Shown one piece after another: positions 1-8,399 of a DNA stretch of 64,000 nucleotides. The stretch spans positions 372,001-436,000 of the forward strand of contig CAWFEM010000011.1 of the NCBI GenBank assembly GCA_963814905.1, given 5' to 3'. Position numbers and translations under genes: made by a program. Origin of the DNA: DASWJZ01 sp963814905 (lineage in GTDB: Bacteria; Pseudomonadota; Alphaproteobacteria; Rhizobiales; Afifellaceae). Numbering within the stretch: the stretch's first letter is position 1; the number at the start of each line of letters is the position of its first letter. Below the pieces are notes generated by a model, which was given only the letters and a program-made list of their open reading frames with translations, was not told the DNA's origin and made no database searches.

Positions 1-1119
1 TGGCGCGTGCGCGGGCGCGGGACCGGCCGGCTCAGCGAGCCGGAGGGCGTGATCGATTTCGGCAATGCCGGCACCGGCGTCCGCCTCACCATCGGCATCG
101 CCGGCGCGCATCCTTTCGCCACCACTTTCGTCGGCGACCCCTCCTTGTCGAAGCGGCCCATGGCCCGCGTTCTCGAGCCGCTGCGCAAGATGGGCGCGGA
201 GGTCGTGGCGCGCACCGGCGACCGCCTGCCGCTTTCCATCAAGGGCGGGACCGCGATGATCCCGATCGAATACCGCGTGCCGGTCCCCTCCGCCCAGGTG
301 AAGTCTGCCGTGCTCCTCGCCGGTCTCAACATCGCCGGGGTGACGACGGTGGTGGAGCCGGTGGCGACGCGCGACCACACCGAGCGCATGCTCAAGGGCT
401 TCGGCGCCGACATCACGACGACTCCCGGCGACGGCGGCGCGGCGGTGATCCGTCTCGTTGGCCGACCGGAGCTCAAGCCGCAGGCGGTGATCGTCCCGGC
501 CGACCCGAGCTCGGCGGCGTTCCTGATCGTCGCCGCCCTTCTCGTCGAGGGCTCCGACGTGACGATCGAGAACGTGCTCCTCAATCCCGCGCGCACGGGT
601 CTGCTCGCGACGCTGAAGGAGATGGACGCCGACATCGCGATCGAGAACGAGCGGCTCTCCGGCGGCGAGACGATCGGCGACGTCCATGTGCGCGCCTCGC
701 GGCTCAAGGGCGTCACGGTGCCGCCGGAGCGCGCGCCGTCGATGATCGACGAATATCCGGTGCTTGCCGTCGCCGCGTCCTTCGCCGAGGGAGAGACGTC
801 GATGGCGGGGCTTGAGGAGCTGCGCGTGAAGGAATCCGACCGGCTCGCGGCAGTGGCGCGCGGGCTTGAGGCGAACGGCGTCGAATGCCGCGAGGGCGAG
901 GCGAGCCTCGTCGTGAAGGGCGGCCGCGTGAAGGGCGGAGGCACGGTGCCGACGCATCTCGACCACCGCATCGCCATGAGCTTCCTGGTCATGGGGCTAG
1001 CCGCGGAGCGGCCCGTGACGGTCGACGACAGCGCCACCATCGCCACGTCCTTCCCGAGCTTCGTGGCGCTTCTGAAGGGCCTTGGCGCCGGCTTCGCCGA
1101 CGGCGCGGAAGCGGCGTGA
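1..1119 (+). CDS. aroA: 3-phosphoshikimate 1-carboxyvinyltransferase (EPSP synthase, class II), 5' partial
   Basis: Sixth step of the shikimate pathway: joins PEP to shikimate 3-phosphate in the cytoplasm. The frame is open from the first base, and 372 residues are visible against roughly 440-450 for class II enzymes, so about 70-80 N-terminal residues lie upstream. Diagnostic stretches are GNAGTGVRL, SAQVKSAVLLAGLN, RDHTERML, IDEYPVLAVAA, VKESDRL and DHRIAMSFLVMG. They match the Agrobacterium CP4-type enzyme closely from memory. The residue that is Ala100 in CP4 is Gly here (GNAGTG). The stop overlaps the GTG start of cmk by 4 bases, so the two are translationally coupled. The order aroA-cmk-rpsA is typical of alphaproteobacteria. 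Confidence 0.96.
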   Translation, partial: WRVRGRGTGRLSEPEGVIDFGNAGTGVRLTIGIAGAHPFATTFVGDPSLSKRPMARVLEPLRKMGAEVVARTGDRLPLSIKGGTAMIPIEYRVPVPSAQVKSAVLLAGLNIAGVTTVVEPVATRDHTERMLKGFGADITTTPGDGGAAVIRLVGRPELKPQAVIVPADPSSAAFLIVAALLVEGSDVTIENVLLNPARTGLLATLKEMDADIAIENERLSGGETIGDVHVRASRLKGVTVPPERAPSMIDEYPVLAVAASFAEGETSMAGLEELRVKESDRLAAVARGLEANGVECREGEASLVVKGGRVKGGGTVPTHLDHRIAMSFLVMGLAAERPVTVDDSATIATSFPSFVALLKGLGAGFADGAEAA

Positions 1120-1758
1120 CCGACGTCCCGGTCGTCGCGATCGACGGCCCGGCGGCGAGCGGCAAGGGGACGCTCGCGCGGCGCCTCGCCAAGCATTTCG
1201 GGCTCCGCCATCTCGATACCGGCCTGACCTATCGCGCCGTCGCCGACCGGCTGCTCGCGGCCGGCGCCGACCTCGATGACGAGGACGCCGCGGTCGCGGC
1301 GGCGGCGACGCTCGATCTCGGTGAGCTCGACGCCAAGCGGCTTGCCGACCACGCCATCGGGGAGGCGGCCTCGCGGGTCGCCGTCATGCCGAGGCTGAGG
1401 ACGGCGCTCCGAGAGAAGCAGCGCGCCTTCGCCTGCGCGCCGCCCGGTGCGGTGCTCGACGGGCGCGACATCGGCACGGTGGTTTTTCCCGGCGCGCCGG
1501 CGAAGCTCTACGTCACCGCCTCGCCGGAGACGCGCGCCCGCCGCCGGGCGCTTGAAATGCAGACCGGCGGTGCCGATATCTCGGAGAGCAGAGGTTCTTG
1601 CGGACCTGAAGCGGCGCGACGAGCGCGACATGGCGCGGGACGATTCCCCCCTGCGGCCGGCCTCCGACGCTTACTTGCTCGATACAACCGATTTGGATAT
1701 AGAGGCCGCATTCCGGGCGGCCGTCGATTTCGTGGGCCGCAAGATTGCGAGAGAATGA
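1116..1758 (+). CDS. cmk: (d)CMP kinase, interrupted by a +1 frameshift
   Basis: Phosphorylates CMP and dCMP with ATP for nucleotide synthesis. The GTG start at 1116 overlaps the aroA stop. The P-loop GPAASGKGT is at about residues 9-17, followed by LDTGLTYRA and the LDGRDIGTVVFP substrate-binding stretch. Reading from 1116, homology runs to GADISE near 1580, then continues one frame over as AEVLADLKRRDERDMARDD, ending KIARE and TGA at 1756-1758. Removing one base near 1581-1584 gives a 213-residue protein, the usual family length. I annotate one gene with a probable sequencing insertion. A true break would truncate the C-terminal third. The kinase is normally important for growth, so a true null is unlikely. 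Confidence 0.9.
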
Positions 1759-1919
1759 AGAGCGTGCCCTCGCGGGTGCGCTCGTTGTTCGTTTCGCCGG
1801 CACCGCCGCCTCTCGGAACCAAGATCGTCGCTTTCGGCCTCGGGTAGCGCCGGCTCGCTTCTATCGAAGCGGGGGAGGGTGAAGGCGGCAAACGTAACGC
1901 TAACGCCCGGCGCAGGGCA

Positions 1920-1935
1920 GGGTCCGACGGGACCC
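1920..1935 (+). promoter_or_regulatory. Stem-loop in the rpsA leader
   Basis: A perfect 6-bp stem (GGGTCC/GGACCC) with a 4-base loop ends 16 bases before the rpsA ATG and just before its CAGGAG ribosome-binding site at 1941-1946. Ribosomal protein S1 is known to control its own translation in enterobacteria through leader structure. That this hairpin does so here is inference from position only. The rest of the 1759-1951 gap shows no gene. Confidence 0.35.
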
Positions 1936-1951
1936 GTCGTCAGGAGTTTTG

Positions 1952-3742
1952 ATGCAAGTAGCTGAGATGCAGCCGAGCCGGGAGGATTTCGCGGCCCTCC
2001 TGGAAGAGTCCTTCGCCAAGACCGACCTCGCCGAGGGAACGGTCGTCAAGGGCACGGTCATCGCGATCGAAAAGGACGTCGCCATCGTCGATGTCGGCCT
2101 GAAGGTCGAGGGCCGCGTGCCGCTGAAGGAGTTCGGCGTTCGCGGACGCGAGGGGGAGCTGAAGCCCGGCGACGAGGTGGAAGTCTATCTGGAGCGGGTC
2201 GAGAACGCGCTCGGCGAAGCGATGCTCTCCCGCGAGAAGGCGCGCCGCGAAGAGAGCTGGGTCCGCCTCGAAGAGATGTTCGAGAGGAACGAGACCGTCA
2301 CCGGTCAGATTTTCAATCAGGTGAAGGGCGGCTTCACCGTCGACCTCGACGGCGCCGTGGCCTTCCTGCCGAGCAGCCAGGTCGATGTGCGCCCGGTGCG
2401 CGACGTCGGCCCGCTGATGAATTCGCCGCAGCCTTTCCGCATCCTCAAGATGGACAAGCGGCGCGGCAACATCGTCGTGTCACGGCGTTCGGTGCTTGAG
2501 GATACGCTCGCCGAGCAGCGCTCTGAGCTGGTGCAGCGTCTTTCCGAAGGCCAGATCGTCGAGGGCGTCGTCAAGAACATCACCGAATACGGTGCGTTCG
2601 TCGATCTCGGCGGCATCGACGGCCTGTTGCACGTCACCGACATGGCGTGGAGACGCGTCAATCATCCCTCCGAGATTCTGAATATCGGCGAGACGGTGAA
2701 GGTGCAGATCGTCCGCATCAACCCGGAGACCTTCCGCATCTCGCTCGGCATGAAGCAGCTCGAGGCGGATCCGTGGGAGGGCATCGAGGCGAAATACCCG
2801 ATCGGCGCCCGCTTTACCGGCCGCGTCACCAACATCACCGATTACGGCGCCTTCGTGGAGCTGGAAGCGGGGATCGAGGGCCTGATCCACGTCTCCGAGA
2901 TGAGCTGGACCAAGAAGAACGTCCATCCGGGCAAGATCGTCTCCACCTCGCAGGAGGTTGAGGTCGTGATCCTGGAAGTGGACGCCGCCAAGCGGCGCGT
3001 CTCGCTCGGCCTGAAGCAGACCATGCGCAATCCGTGGGAGGAGTTCGCGGAGAAGCATCCGGTCGGCTCGGTCGTGGAAGGCGAGGTCAAGAACAAGACC
3101 GAGTTCGGTCTCTTCCTCGGCCTGGAGAACGACGTCGACGGCATGGTCCACCTCTCCGACCTCGACTGGAACCGTTCCGGCGAGGAGGCGATGGAGGACT
3201 ACAAGAAGGGCGACATGGTCCAGGCCAAGGTGCTCGACGTCGATATCGAGAAGGAGCGCATCTCGCTCGGCATCAAGCAGGTCGGCGGCGATCCGATGGA
3301 GGCCGTCACCGGTCTCCGCAAGGGCGCCATCGTAACCGGCACCGTGACGCAGGTGATGGATTCCGGCATCGAGGTGAAGATCGCCGACAGCGACATGACG
3401 GCCTTCATCCGCCGGGCGGAGCTCTCGCGCGAGCGCTCCGAGCAGCGGCCCGATCGTTTCGCCCCGGGCGAAAAGGTCGATGCCCGCGTCACCAATATCG
3501 ACAAGAAGAGCCGCAAGATCGCGCTCTCCATCAAGGCGCTTGAAATCGCCGAGGAGAAGGAGGCGGTGGCCCAGTACGGCTCCACCGATTCCGGCGCGTC
3601 GCTTGGCGACATTCTCGGCGCTGCCTTGAAGAAGCAGCAGAACGGGGACGACGACGAGATCGAGGACGACGACGCGGCGGAGAGCGAAGAGTTGGTAGAG
3701 AGCGAAGAGACGGCGGAGAGCGAAGAGGCGGCGGAGAAATAG
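1952..3742 (+). CDS. rpsA: 30S ribosomal protein S1
   Basis: Binds mRNA on the small ribosomal subunit and helps initiate translation. The 596-residue product carries six S1/OB-fold repeats. The later ones are recognisable by ITEYGAFVDLGGIDGLLHV, ITDYGAFVELEAGIEGLIHV and KTEFGLFLGLENDVDGMVHL. The start is the ATG at 1952, with CAGGAG five bases upstream; the TTG at 1949 is less likely. The last 40 residues are very acidic and include three 18-base repeats (3680-3727), each encoding an ESEE unit, which looks like a slippage-prone disordered tail. It follows cmk as in other alphaproteobacteria, and a strong terminator follows the stop. Confidence 0.97.
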   Translation: MQVAEMQPSREDFAALLEESFAKTDLAEGTVVKGTVIAIEKDVAIVDVGLKVEGRVPLKEFGVRGREGELKPGDEVEVYLERVENALGEAMLSREKARREESWVRLEEMFERNETVTGQIFNQVKGGFTVDLDGAVAFLPSSQVDVRPVRDVGPLMNSPQPFRILKMDKRRGNIVVSRRSVLEDTLAEQRSELVQRLSEGQIVEGVVKNITEYGAFVDLGGIDGLLHVTDMAWRRVNHPSEILNIGETVKVQIVRINPETFRISLGMKQLEADPWEGIEAKYPIGARFTGRVTNITDYGAFVELEAGIEGLIHVSEMSWTKKNVHPGKIVSTSQEVEVVILEVDAAKRRVSLGLKQTMRNPWEEFAEKHPVGSVVEGEVKNKTEFGLFLGLENDVDGMVHLSDLDWNRSGEEAMEDYKKGDMVQAKVLDVDIEKERISLGIKQVGGDPMEAVTGLRKGAIVTGTVTQVMDSGIEVKIADSDMTAFIRRAELSRERSEQRPDRFAPGEKVDARVTNIDKKSRKIALSIKALEIAEEKEAVAQYGSTDSGASLGDILGAALKKQQNGDDDEIEDDDAAESEELVESEETAESEEAAEK

Positions 3743-3767
3743 AGCGCCGCTCGCTCGCAAGATGTTA

Positions 3768-3798
3768 AAGGCCCGCGGCATCGCCCGCGGGCCTTTTT
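3768..3798 (+). terminator. Rho-independent terminator after rpsA
   Basis: A perfect 9-bp GC stem (GGCCCGCGG/CCGCGGGCC, 3770-3778 with 3785-3793) with a 6-base loop is followed by five T residues. AA precedes the left arm, so it may also work weakly for the convergent hydrolase gene ending at 3817. Confidence 0.88.
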
Positions 3799-3816
3799 CG
3801 TTTGATGCGGCCTGCC

Positions 3817-4839
3817 TCACAGCCTCCGCATGAAGCCCAGGATCGCCTCGACGATCTCGTCGTGCGCCTTTGCGCGGTCGGTGCCTTCAGGGTCGTCGCA
3901 GACCGGGTCGTCGTTCTCCTCGATCAGGAGGTCATGACCCGCCGGTTTGCATTCCGCGAGAAAGGTGAAGTGGAGCCCCGGCGCCACCACGGCGTAGCGC
4001 GCATCCGGCAGCCGCTCCACGAGGCCGCTGCCCTTGGCGCTCACGTCGGCTGCGTGAAAGCGCGTGTCGGTGCCGAGGTTGATGAGCAGCACCGGCATCG
4101 TCGTTGCCGCGACGCTCTCGGCGTTCGCCGCATAGGTGAATCCCGGATCGATGGCGACGGCCGCGTCGATACGTGGATCGCGCGAGTCGGCCGCGAAACC
4201 GTCTGGCAGGTGGTCGAAGTCCACGCCGCCCTTGGCGAAGAAGATGCAGTCCTCGGCGGTGTCCGCGAACCGGGCGCAGTAATCGGCATAGGCCTGCCGG
4301 TCGAAGCGGACCCCCGCCAAATTGAGCGCCGTCGCCCCGCCGAGTGAGAACCCGATCGAGATGATGCGCGACGCGTCGATATGCGGCCCGAAGGTCGGGT
4401 CGGCGGTGAGCGCGTCGAGCGCGGCGCTCAAGTCCGCCGCCCGCTCGTCGAGGAGGACTGAGCGCCGCGGTGAAGAATCGCCCGATGTCGATCCCGGATG
4501 GTTGACCGCCAGGACCATCGCGCCGGCAAGCGCGAGCTTCGAAGACAGCCAGGAGATCGTGTCCATATTGCCGCCCGAGCCGTGGGACAGCACGAACAGC
4601 GGGAAGCGGCCATCCGCGACCGCCGCCCCGACATACGCGGGCGTACCCTTGAAGACGGCATTGTCGCCGATCAAGCCGCGATAGGTCGGCGTCCCGACCG
4701 GATACCAGACCGAGGCCGCCAACAGCGCCGGCCGATGGGCGGCAGTCACCGTCAGCTTGTCGTATCCCGCGGTGGGCTCGGCGGCCGCTGCGGCGCTCAT
4801 CACGGTCAAAAGGCCAGCGGCAAGAAGCATCTGTCTCAT
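3817..4839 (-). CDS. Secreted alpha/beta hydrolase (dienelactone-hydrolase / PAF-acetylhydrolase-like)
   Basis: Predicted exported serine hydrolase of 340 residues; substrate unknown. A signal peptide (MRQMLLAAGLLTVMSAAAAA) leads to a mature start near EPTAG. The oxyanion region HGSGGN lies around residue 90, the nucleophile elbow GFSLGG around 165, and a likely catalytic His in the C-terminal HFTFL region. The fold resembles predicted dienelactone hydrolases that are usually annotated simply as alpha/beta hydrolase. It is transcribed away from an AraC-type regulator with 135 bases between them, which suggests, but does not show, that the regulator controls it. It converges with rpsA. Confidence 0.8.
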   Translation of the reverse strand: MRQMLLAAGLLTVMSAAAAAEPTAGYDKLTVTAAHRPALLAASVWYPVGTPTYRGLIGDNAVFKGTPAYVGAAVADGRFPLFVLSHGSGGNMDTISWLSSKLALAGAMVLAVNHPGSTSGDSSPRRSVLLDERAADLSAALDALTADPTFGPHIDASRIISIGFSLGGATALNLAGVRFDRQAYADYCARFADTAEDCIFFAKGGVDFDHLPDGFAADSRDPRIDAAVAIDPGFTYAANAESVAATTMPVLLINLGTDTRFHAADVSAKGSGLVERLPDARYAVVAPGLHFTFLAECKPAGHDLLIEENDDPVCDDPEGTDRAKAHDEIVEAILGFMRRL

Positions 4840-4974
4840 TTCTCAGCTCCGTTCTATTCGAATGCCTCGTTGGTGCCGCCGGTCACGGTTTTCCGCGTCC
4901 TCGAACCGATTTCAGGTCGCACGGAACCGGATTTCGGAGCTTTTGGACCCGCGAGACATGAAAAAGGTCCCGTG

Positions 4975-5997
4975 ATGCTCGCCCTGCCGATACCGATGAT
5001 CGTCGCCCTGGTGATGGGTTTCCTGTTCGTGCGGACGCGGCTCGCGGGGGGCTATCCGAGGCTGTTCTCGGCGCTGATCTTCTTTTGCGGCGTGCAGGGC
5101 GTCGTGATCTCGCTCACGCAGTATTACGGCGTCAGCGCGCTGCATCCCGTGCAGCCGGTCACCGCCACGATCATTCCGCCGCTCGCCTGGCTCGCTTTCC
5201 AGGCGAGTGCCGTGCGGCCGCTCCAGGCACGCCGCGACCTCCTGCATCTCGCCGCACCGGCCTTCACAGCCTTCTGCGTCGCCTTTGCGCCGATCACGCT
5301 AGATTTCGTCGTGCCGGGAATTTTCGCCGGCTACGGCGCGGCGATCCTGGTTGCGCTGTGGCGGAGTGCCGACGGCCTGCCGCTGGTACGGCTGGAGACC
5401 GGCCGCGTTCCCGCGCTGGTCTGGTGCATCGTGGCGCTCGCCCTGATCCTCTCCGCGGTCAGCGACGCTATGATCGGGTTGGCGTTCGTCCTCGACATGT
5501 GGGCGTTGCAGCCTTGGATCGTCAGCATTCTGTCATCGGTCGCGCTGCTCAGCATCGGGCTGCTCCTGTCGACGGACCTGGTCGGGGCGCCGCAGACGGT
5601 TGGCACTGAGCCTGTCGCCCTGGAGCCGGTTCGTGCCGCGCCCGTCGACAGCGCACAGGATGACGCGCTGATGGATCGGCTCGACAAGCTGGTGCGTAAT
5701 GACCAGCTCTACCTCGATCCCGATCTGACGCTGGCGCGCCTTGCCCGGCGCCTGCACGTCCCCATCAAGCAGCTCTCCGCAACGATCAACCGACGCACCG
5801 GGGAGAACGTCTCGCGTTTCATCAACAATTTCCGGATCGCGCACGCCTGCGAGCGGCTCGAAGCCGGCGACAATGTGACTGCTGCCATGCTGGCGAGCGG
5901 CTTCAACACCAAATCGAACTTCAATCGCGAGTTCGTCCGCGTCACCGGCAAGGCACCGAGCGCCTGGAAGGCTCCGGGCCAGGTTTCTGGGCAGTAG
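4975..5997 (+). CDS. Membrane-anchored AraC-family transcriptional regulator
   Basis: 340 residues. The first ~210 are hydrophobic, with about seven predicted membrane spans (MIVALVMGFLF, ALVWCIVALALILSAV and others). After a Pro/Ala linker comes a C-terminal AraC-type double helix-turn-helix: LTLARLARRLHVPIKQLSATIN, then the second helix pair around GFNTKSNFNREFVRVTGKAPS. I chose the ATG at 4975, which has AAGG eight bases upstream; the frame stays open to 4498, but that stretch is antisense to the hydrolase. Such fusions sense a signal at the membrane and bind DNA in the cytoplasm. The divergent hydrolase is the obvious candidate target. Confidence 0.82.
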   Translation: MLALPIPMIVALVMGFLFVRTRLAGGYPRLFSALIFFCGVQGVVISLTQYYGVSALHPVQPVTATIIPPLAWLAFQASAVRPLQARRDLLHLAAPAFTAFCVAFAPITLDFVVPGIFAGYGAAILVALWRSADGLPLVRLETGRVPALVWCIVALALILSAVSDAMIGLAFVLDMWALQPWIVSILSSVALLSIGLLLSTDLVGAPQTVGTEPVALEPVRAAPVDSAQDDALMDRLDKLVRNDQLYLDPDLTLARLARRLHVPIKQLSATINRRTGENVSRFINNFRIAHACERLEAGDNVTAAMLASGFNTKSNFNREFVRVTGKAPSAWKAPGQVSGQ

Positions 5998-6075
5998 CGG
6001 GGGCAGGCGCGACATTGGCCGGCCTTGCGCTGCTGCGGTGCGGGACTAGATTGCCCGCGAACCTCCGAGGTCCCC

Positions 6076-7288
6076 GTGACGCATCCGTTCCTCGCGCATC
6101 TCGACGCCACCCTTTCGACCATCGAGGCCGACGGGCTCACCAAGCGCGAGCGGCTGATCACGACGCCGCAATCGGCGCATATCCGCATCCGCGACGAGAA
6201 CGCGCAGGGCGGCGAGCGGGAGATGCTCAATCTTTGCGCCAACAACTACCTGGGCCTTGCGGATCATCCCGACGTGATCGCCGCGGCGCGCGAGGCGCTC
6301 GACGAGTTCGGCTTCGGCATGGCCTCGGTGCGCTTCATCTGCGGGGCGCAGACGCTGCACCGGCAGCTTGAGGAGCGGATCGCCCGCTGGCTCGGCAAGG
6401 ACGACGCCATCCTCTTCGCCGCCTGCTTCGACGCCAATGGCGGGGTGTTCGAGCCGCTGCTTTCGGACGAGGACGCGGTCATCTCCGATTCCTTGAACCA
6501 CGCCTCCATCATCGACGGAATCCGGCTCTGCAAGGCGAAGCGCTACCGCTTCGCCAATTCCGACATGGACGATCTGGAGGCGCAGCTGAAGCAGGCGGAC
6601 GCCGACGGCGCGCGCTTCAAGCTGGTCGCCACCGACGGTGTCTTCTCCATGGACGGCTATATCGCGAAGCTTCCAGAGATCTGCGACCTGGCCGACCGCT
6701 ACGGTGCTTTCGTCATGGTCGACGATTGTCATGCCCATGGGCATCTGGGCGAAGGCGGGCGCGGCACCCCGGCATTGACCGGCGCAGGTGATCGCGTTCA
6801 GATCGTCACCGGCACGCTGGGCAAGACGCTCGGCGGCGGCATGGGCGGCTTCGTGGCCGCACCGCAATCCGTCATCGACATGCTGCGCCAGCGGGCGCGG
6901 CCCTACCTTTTCTCCAATTCCCTCGCGCCGGCGGTTGCGGCCGGATCGCTCAAGGCCATCGACATCGCCGAGAAGGCGGACGACCGCCGCGCCCACTTGA
7001 GCGAATCTCGTCGCGCGTTTCCGCGAGGGGCTTGAGGCGGCTGGCTTCGAATGCCTGCCGGGCAAGACGCCGATCATCCCGGTGATGCTCGGCGAGGCGA
7101 AGCGCGCGCAGGCGCTCGCCGCGGCACTCGACGAGCGCGGGGTCTATGTCGCGGGCTTCTTCTATCCGGTGGTGCCGAAGGGGAAGGCGCGCATCCGCAC
7201 GCAGATGTCGGCGGCGCTGACGGAGGAGGACGTCGATTTCGCTATCCAGGCGTTCAAGGATGCGGGGCGGGAGCTGGGGATCGTCTGA
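6076..7288 (+). CDS. kbl: 2-amino-3-ketobutyrate CoA ligase (glycine C-acetyltransferase), frameshifted
   Basis: PLP enzyme that cleaves 2-amino-3-oxobutyrate with CoA to glycine and acetyl-CoA, the step after Tdh in threonine breakdown. The GTG start at 6076 follows GAGG at 6067. Motifs: NLCANNYLGLADHP, ACFDANGG, VDDCHAHGHLG, and the PLP lysine in GTLGKTLGGGMGG. Near 7006 (gaaTctcgtc) the frame shifts by +1. The remainder, VARFREGL through GFFYPVVPKGKARIRTQMSAA to ELGIV, continues in the next frame to TGA at 7286-7288. Dropping one base gives 403 residues against about 397 in E. coli. The stop shares one base with the tdh ATG. Confidence 0.9.
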
Positions 7289-8328
7289 TGCGCAATGACA
7301 TGAAGGCCCTTGTCAAAGCCAAGGCCGAACCGGGCCTCTGGCTGCAGGACGAGCCGGTTCCCGAGATCGGCCCCGACGAGGTGCTGGTGAAGGTGGCGAA
7401 GACCGGAATCTGCGGCACCGACATCCACATCTGGAACTGGGACGAGTGGGCCCGGAAGACCATTCCCGTGCCGATGATCGTCGGCCACGAATATGCCGGG
7501 GAGATCGTCGAGGTCGGCTCGTCCGTTCGTGGCCTGAAGCGGGGGCAGCGCGTCTCCGGCGAGGGCCACGTCATCGGCATGAAGAGCCGTGCCTCACGCG
7601 GCGGCCGCTATCACCTCGACCCGGAGACCCGCGGCATCGGCGTCAACATCCCCGGCGCCTTCGCCGGCTACGTGAAAATCCCGGCCTTCAACGCCGTCGT
7701 GCTTCCCGACGATGTCGACGATGAGCTCGGCGCGATCCTCGATCCGCTCGGCAACGCCGTCCACACGGCGCTCTCCTTCGATCTTGTCGGGGAGGACGTG
7801 CTCGTCACCGGCGCCGGACCGATCGGCATCATGGCCGCGGCCATCGCCCGCCATGTAGGGGCGCGGCACGTCGTCGTCACGGACGTCAACCAGTATCGCC
7901 TCGATCTTGCCGGCAGGGTCGCCGACGTCAGGCCGGTGAACGTCGCGGAGGAGGATCTGAAATCCGTGATGGCGAGCCTTCATATGCGCGAGGGCTTCGA
8001 CGTCGGGCTGGAGATGAGCGGCGCGGAAGCGGCGCTGAACCAGATGCTCGACACCATCATCATGGGCGGCAAGATCGCCATGCTCGGCATCCCGTCCCGC
8101 CCGTTCCCGGTCGACTGGACCAAGATCGTCTTTCACATGCTGACGCTCAAAGGCATCTACGGGCGCGAGATGTTCGAGACCTGGCACAAGATGATCGCCA
8201 TGCTGCAATCGGGTCTCGATATCCGCGGCGTCATCACCCACCGCTTCCCGGCGGCCGACTATCGCGCGGCTTTCGAGGTCATGGCGAAGGGCGAGTCCGG
8301 CAAGGTCGTGCTCGATTGGAGCGGGTAG
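7288..8328 (+). CDS. tdh: L-threonine 3-dehydrogenase lacking the structural zinc site
   Basis: NAD-dependent oxidation of threonine to 2-amino-3-oxobutyrate, which Kbl then cleaves. 346 residues; the ATG overlaps the kbl stop. Catalytic-zinc ligands are visible as Cys42 (GICGTD) and His67-Glu68 (VGHEYAG). The Rossmann motif is GAGPIGIMAAA, and the C-terminal stretch KGIYGREMFETW is typical of Tdh. Oddity: where E. coli Tdh carries four structural-zinc cysteines, this protein has Gly97, Ser100, Ser103 and Asp111 in an otherwise collinear segment (GEGH... to RGIGVN). The frame is intact there, so it is not a shift artefact. Activity may persist, but the structural zinc cannot bind in the usual way. 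Confidence 0.93.
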   Translation: MRNDMKALVKAKAEPGLWLQDEPVPEIGPDEVLVKVAKTGICGTDIHIWNWDEWARKTIPVPMIVGHEYAGEIVEVGSSVRGLKRGQRVSGEGHVIGMKSRASRGGRYHLDPETRGIGVNIPGAFAGYVKIPAFNAVVLPDDVDDELGAILDPLGNAVHTALSFDLVGEDVLVTGAGPIGIMAAAIARHVGARHVVVTDVNQYRLDLAGRVADVRPVNVAEEDLKSVMASLHMREGFDVGLEMSGAEAALNQMLDTIIMGGKIAMLGIPSRPFPVDWTKIVFHMLTLKGIYGREMFETWHKMIAMLQSGLDIRGVITHRFPAADYRAAFEVMAKGESGKVVLDWSG

Positions 8329-8399
8329 GGGGTCGCCGACCGCCGCCTGCGCAATCGGGGTCTTTCCGGCCTCTCCACCCGGCTCATTCCTTTCGGCCC

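Noticed and set aside
1580..1590. Programmed ribosomal frameshifting in cmk and the other split genes
   Set aside because: No slippery heptamer, no downstream pseudoknot, and seven unrelated genes affected; error is simpler.
2480..3820. Long open frame antisense to rpsA
   Set aside because: It mirrors rpsA codon bias in GC-rich DNA; no motif, no ribosome-binding site, and rpsA is certain.
4498..4974. N-terminal extension of the AraC-type regulator
   Set aside because: The stretch is antisense to the hydrolase and its promoter, with no hydrophobic or conserved content; ATG 4975 starts the first span.
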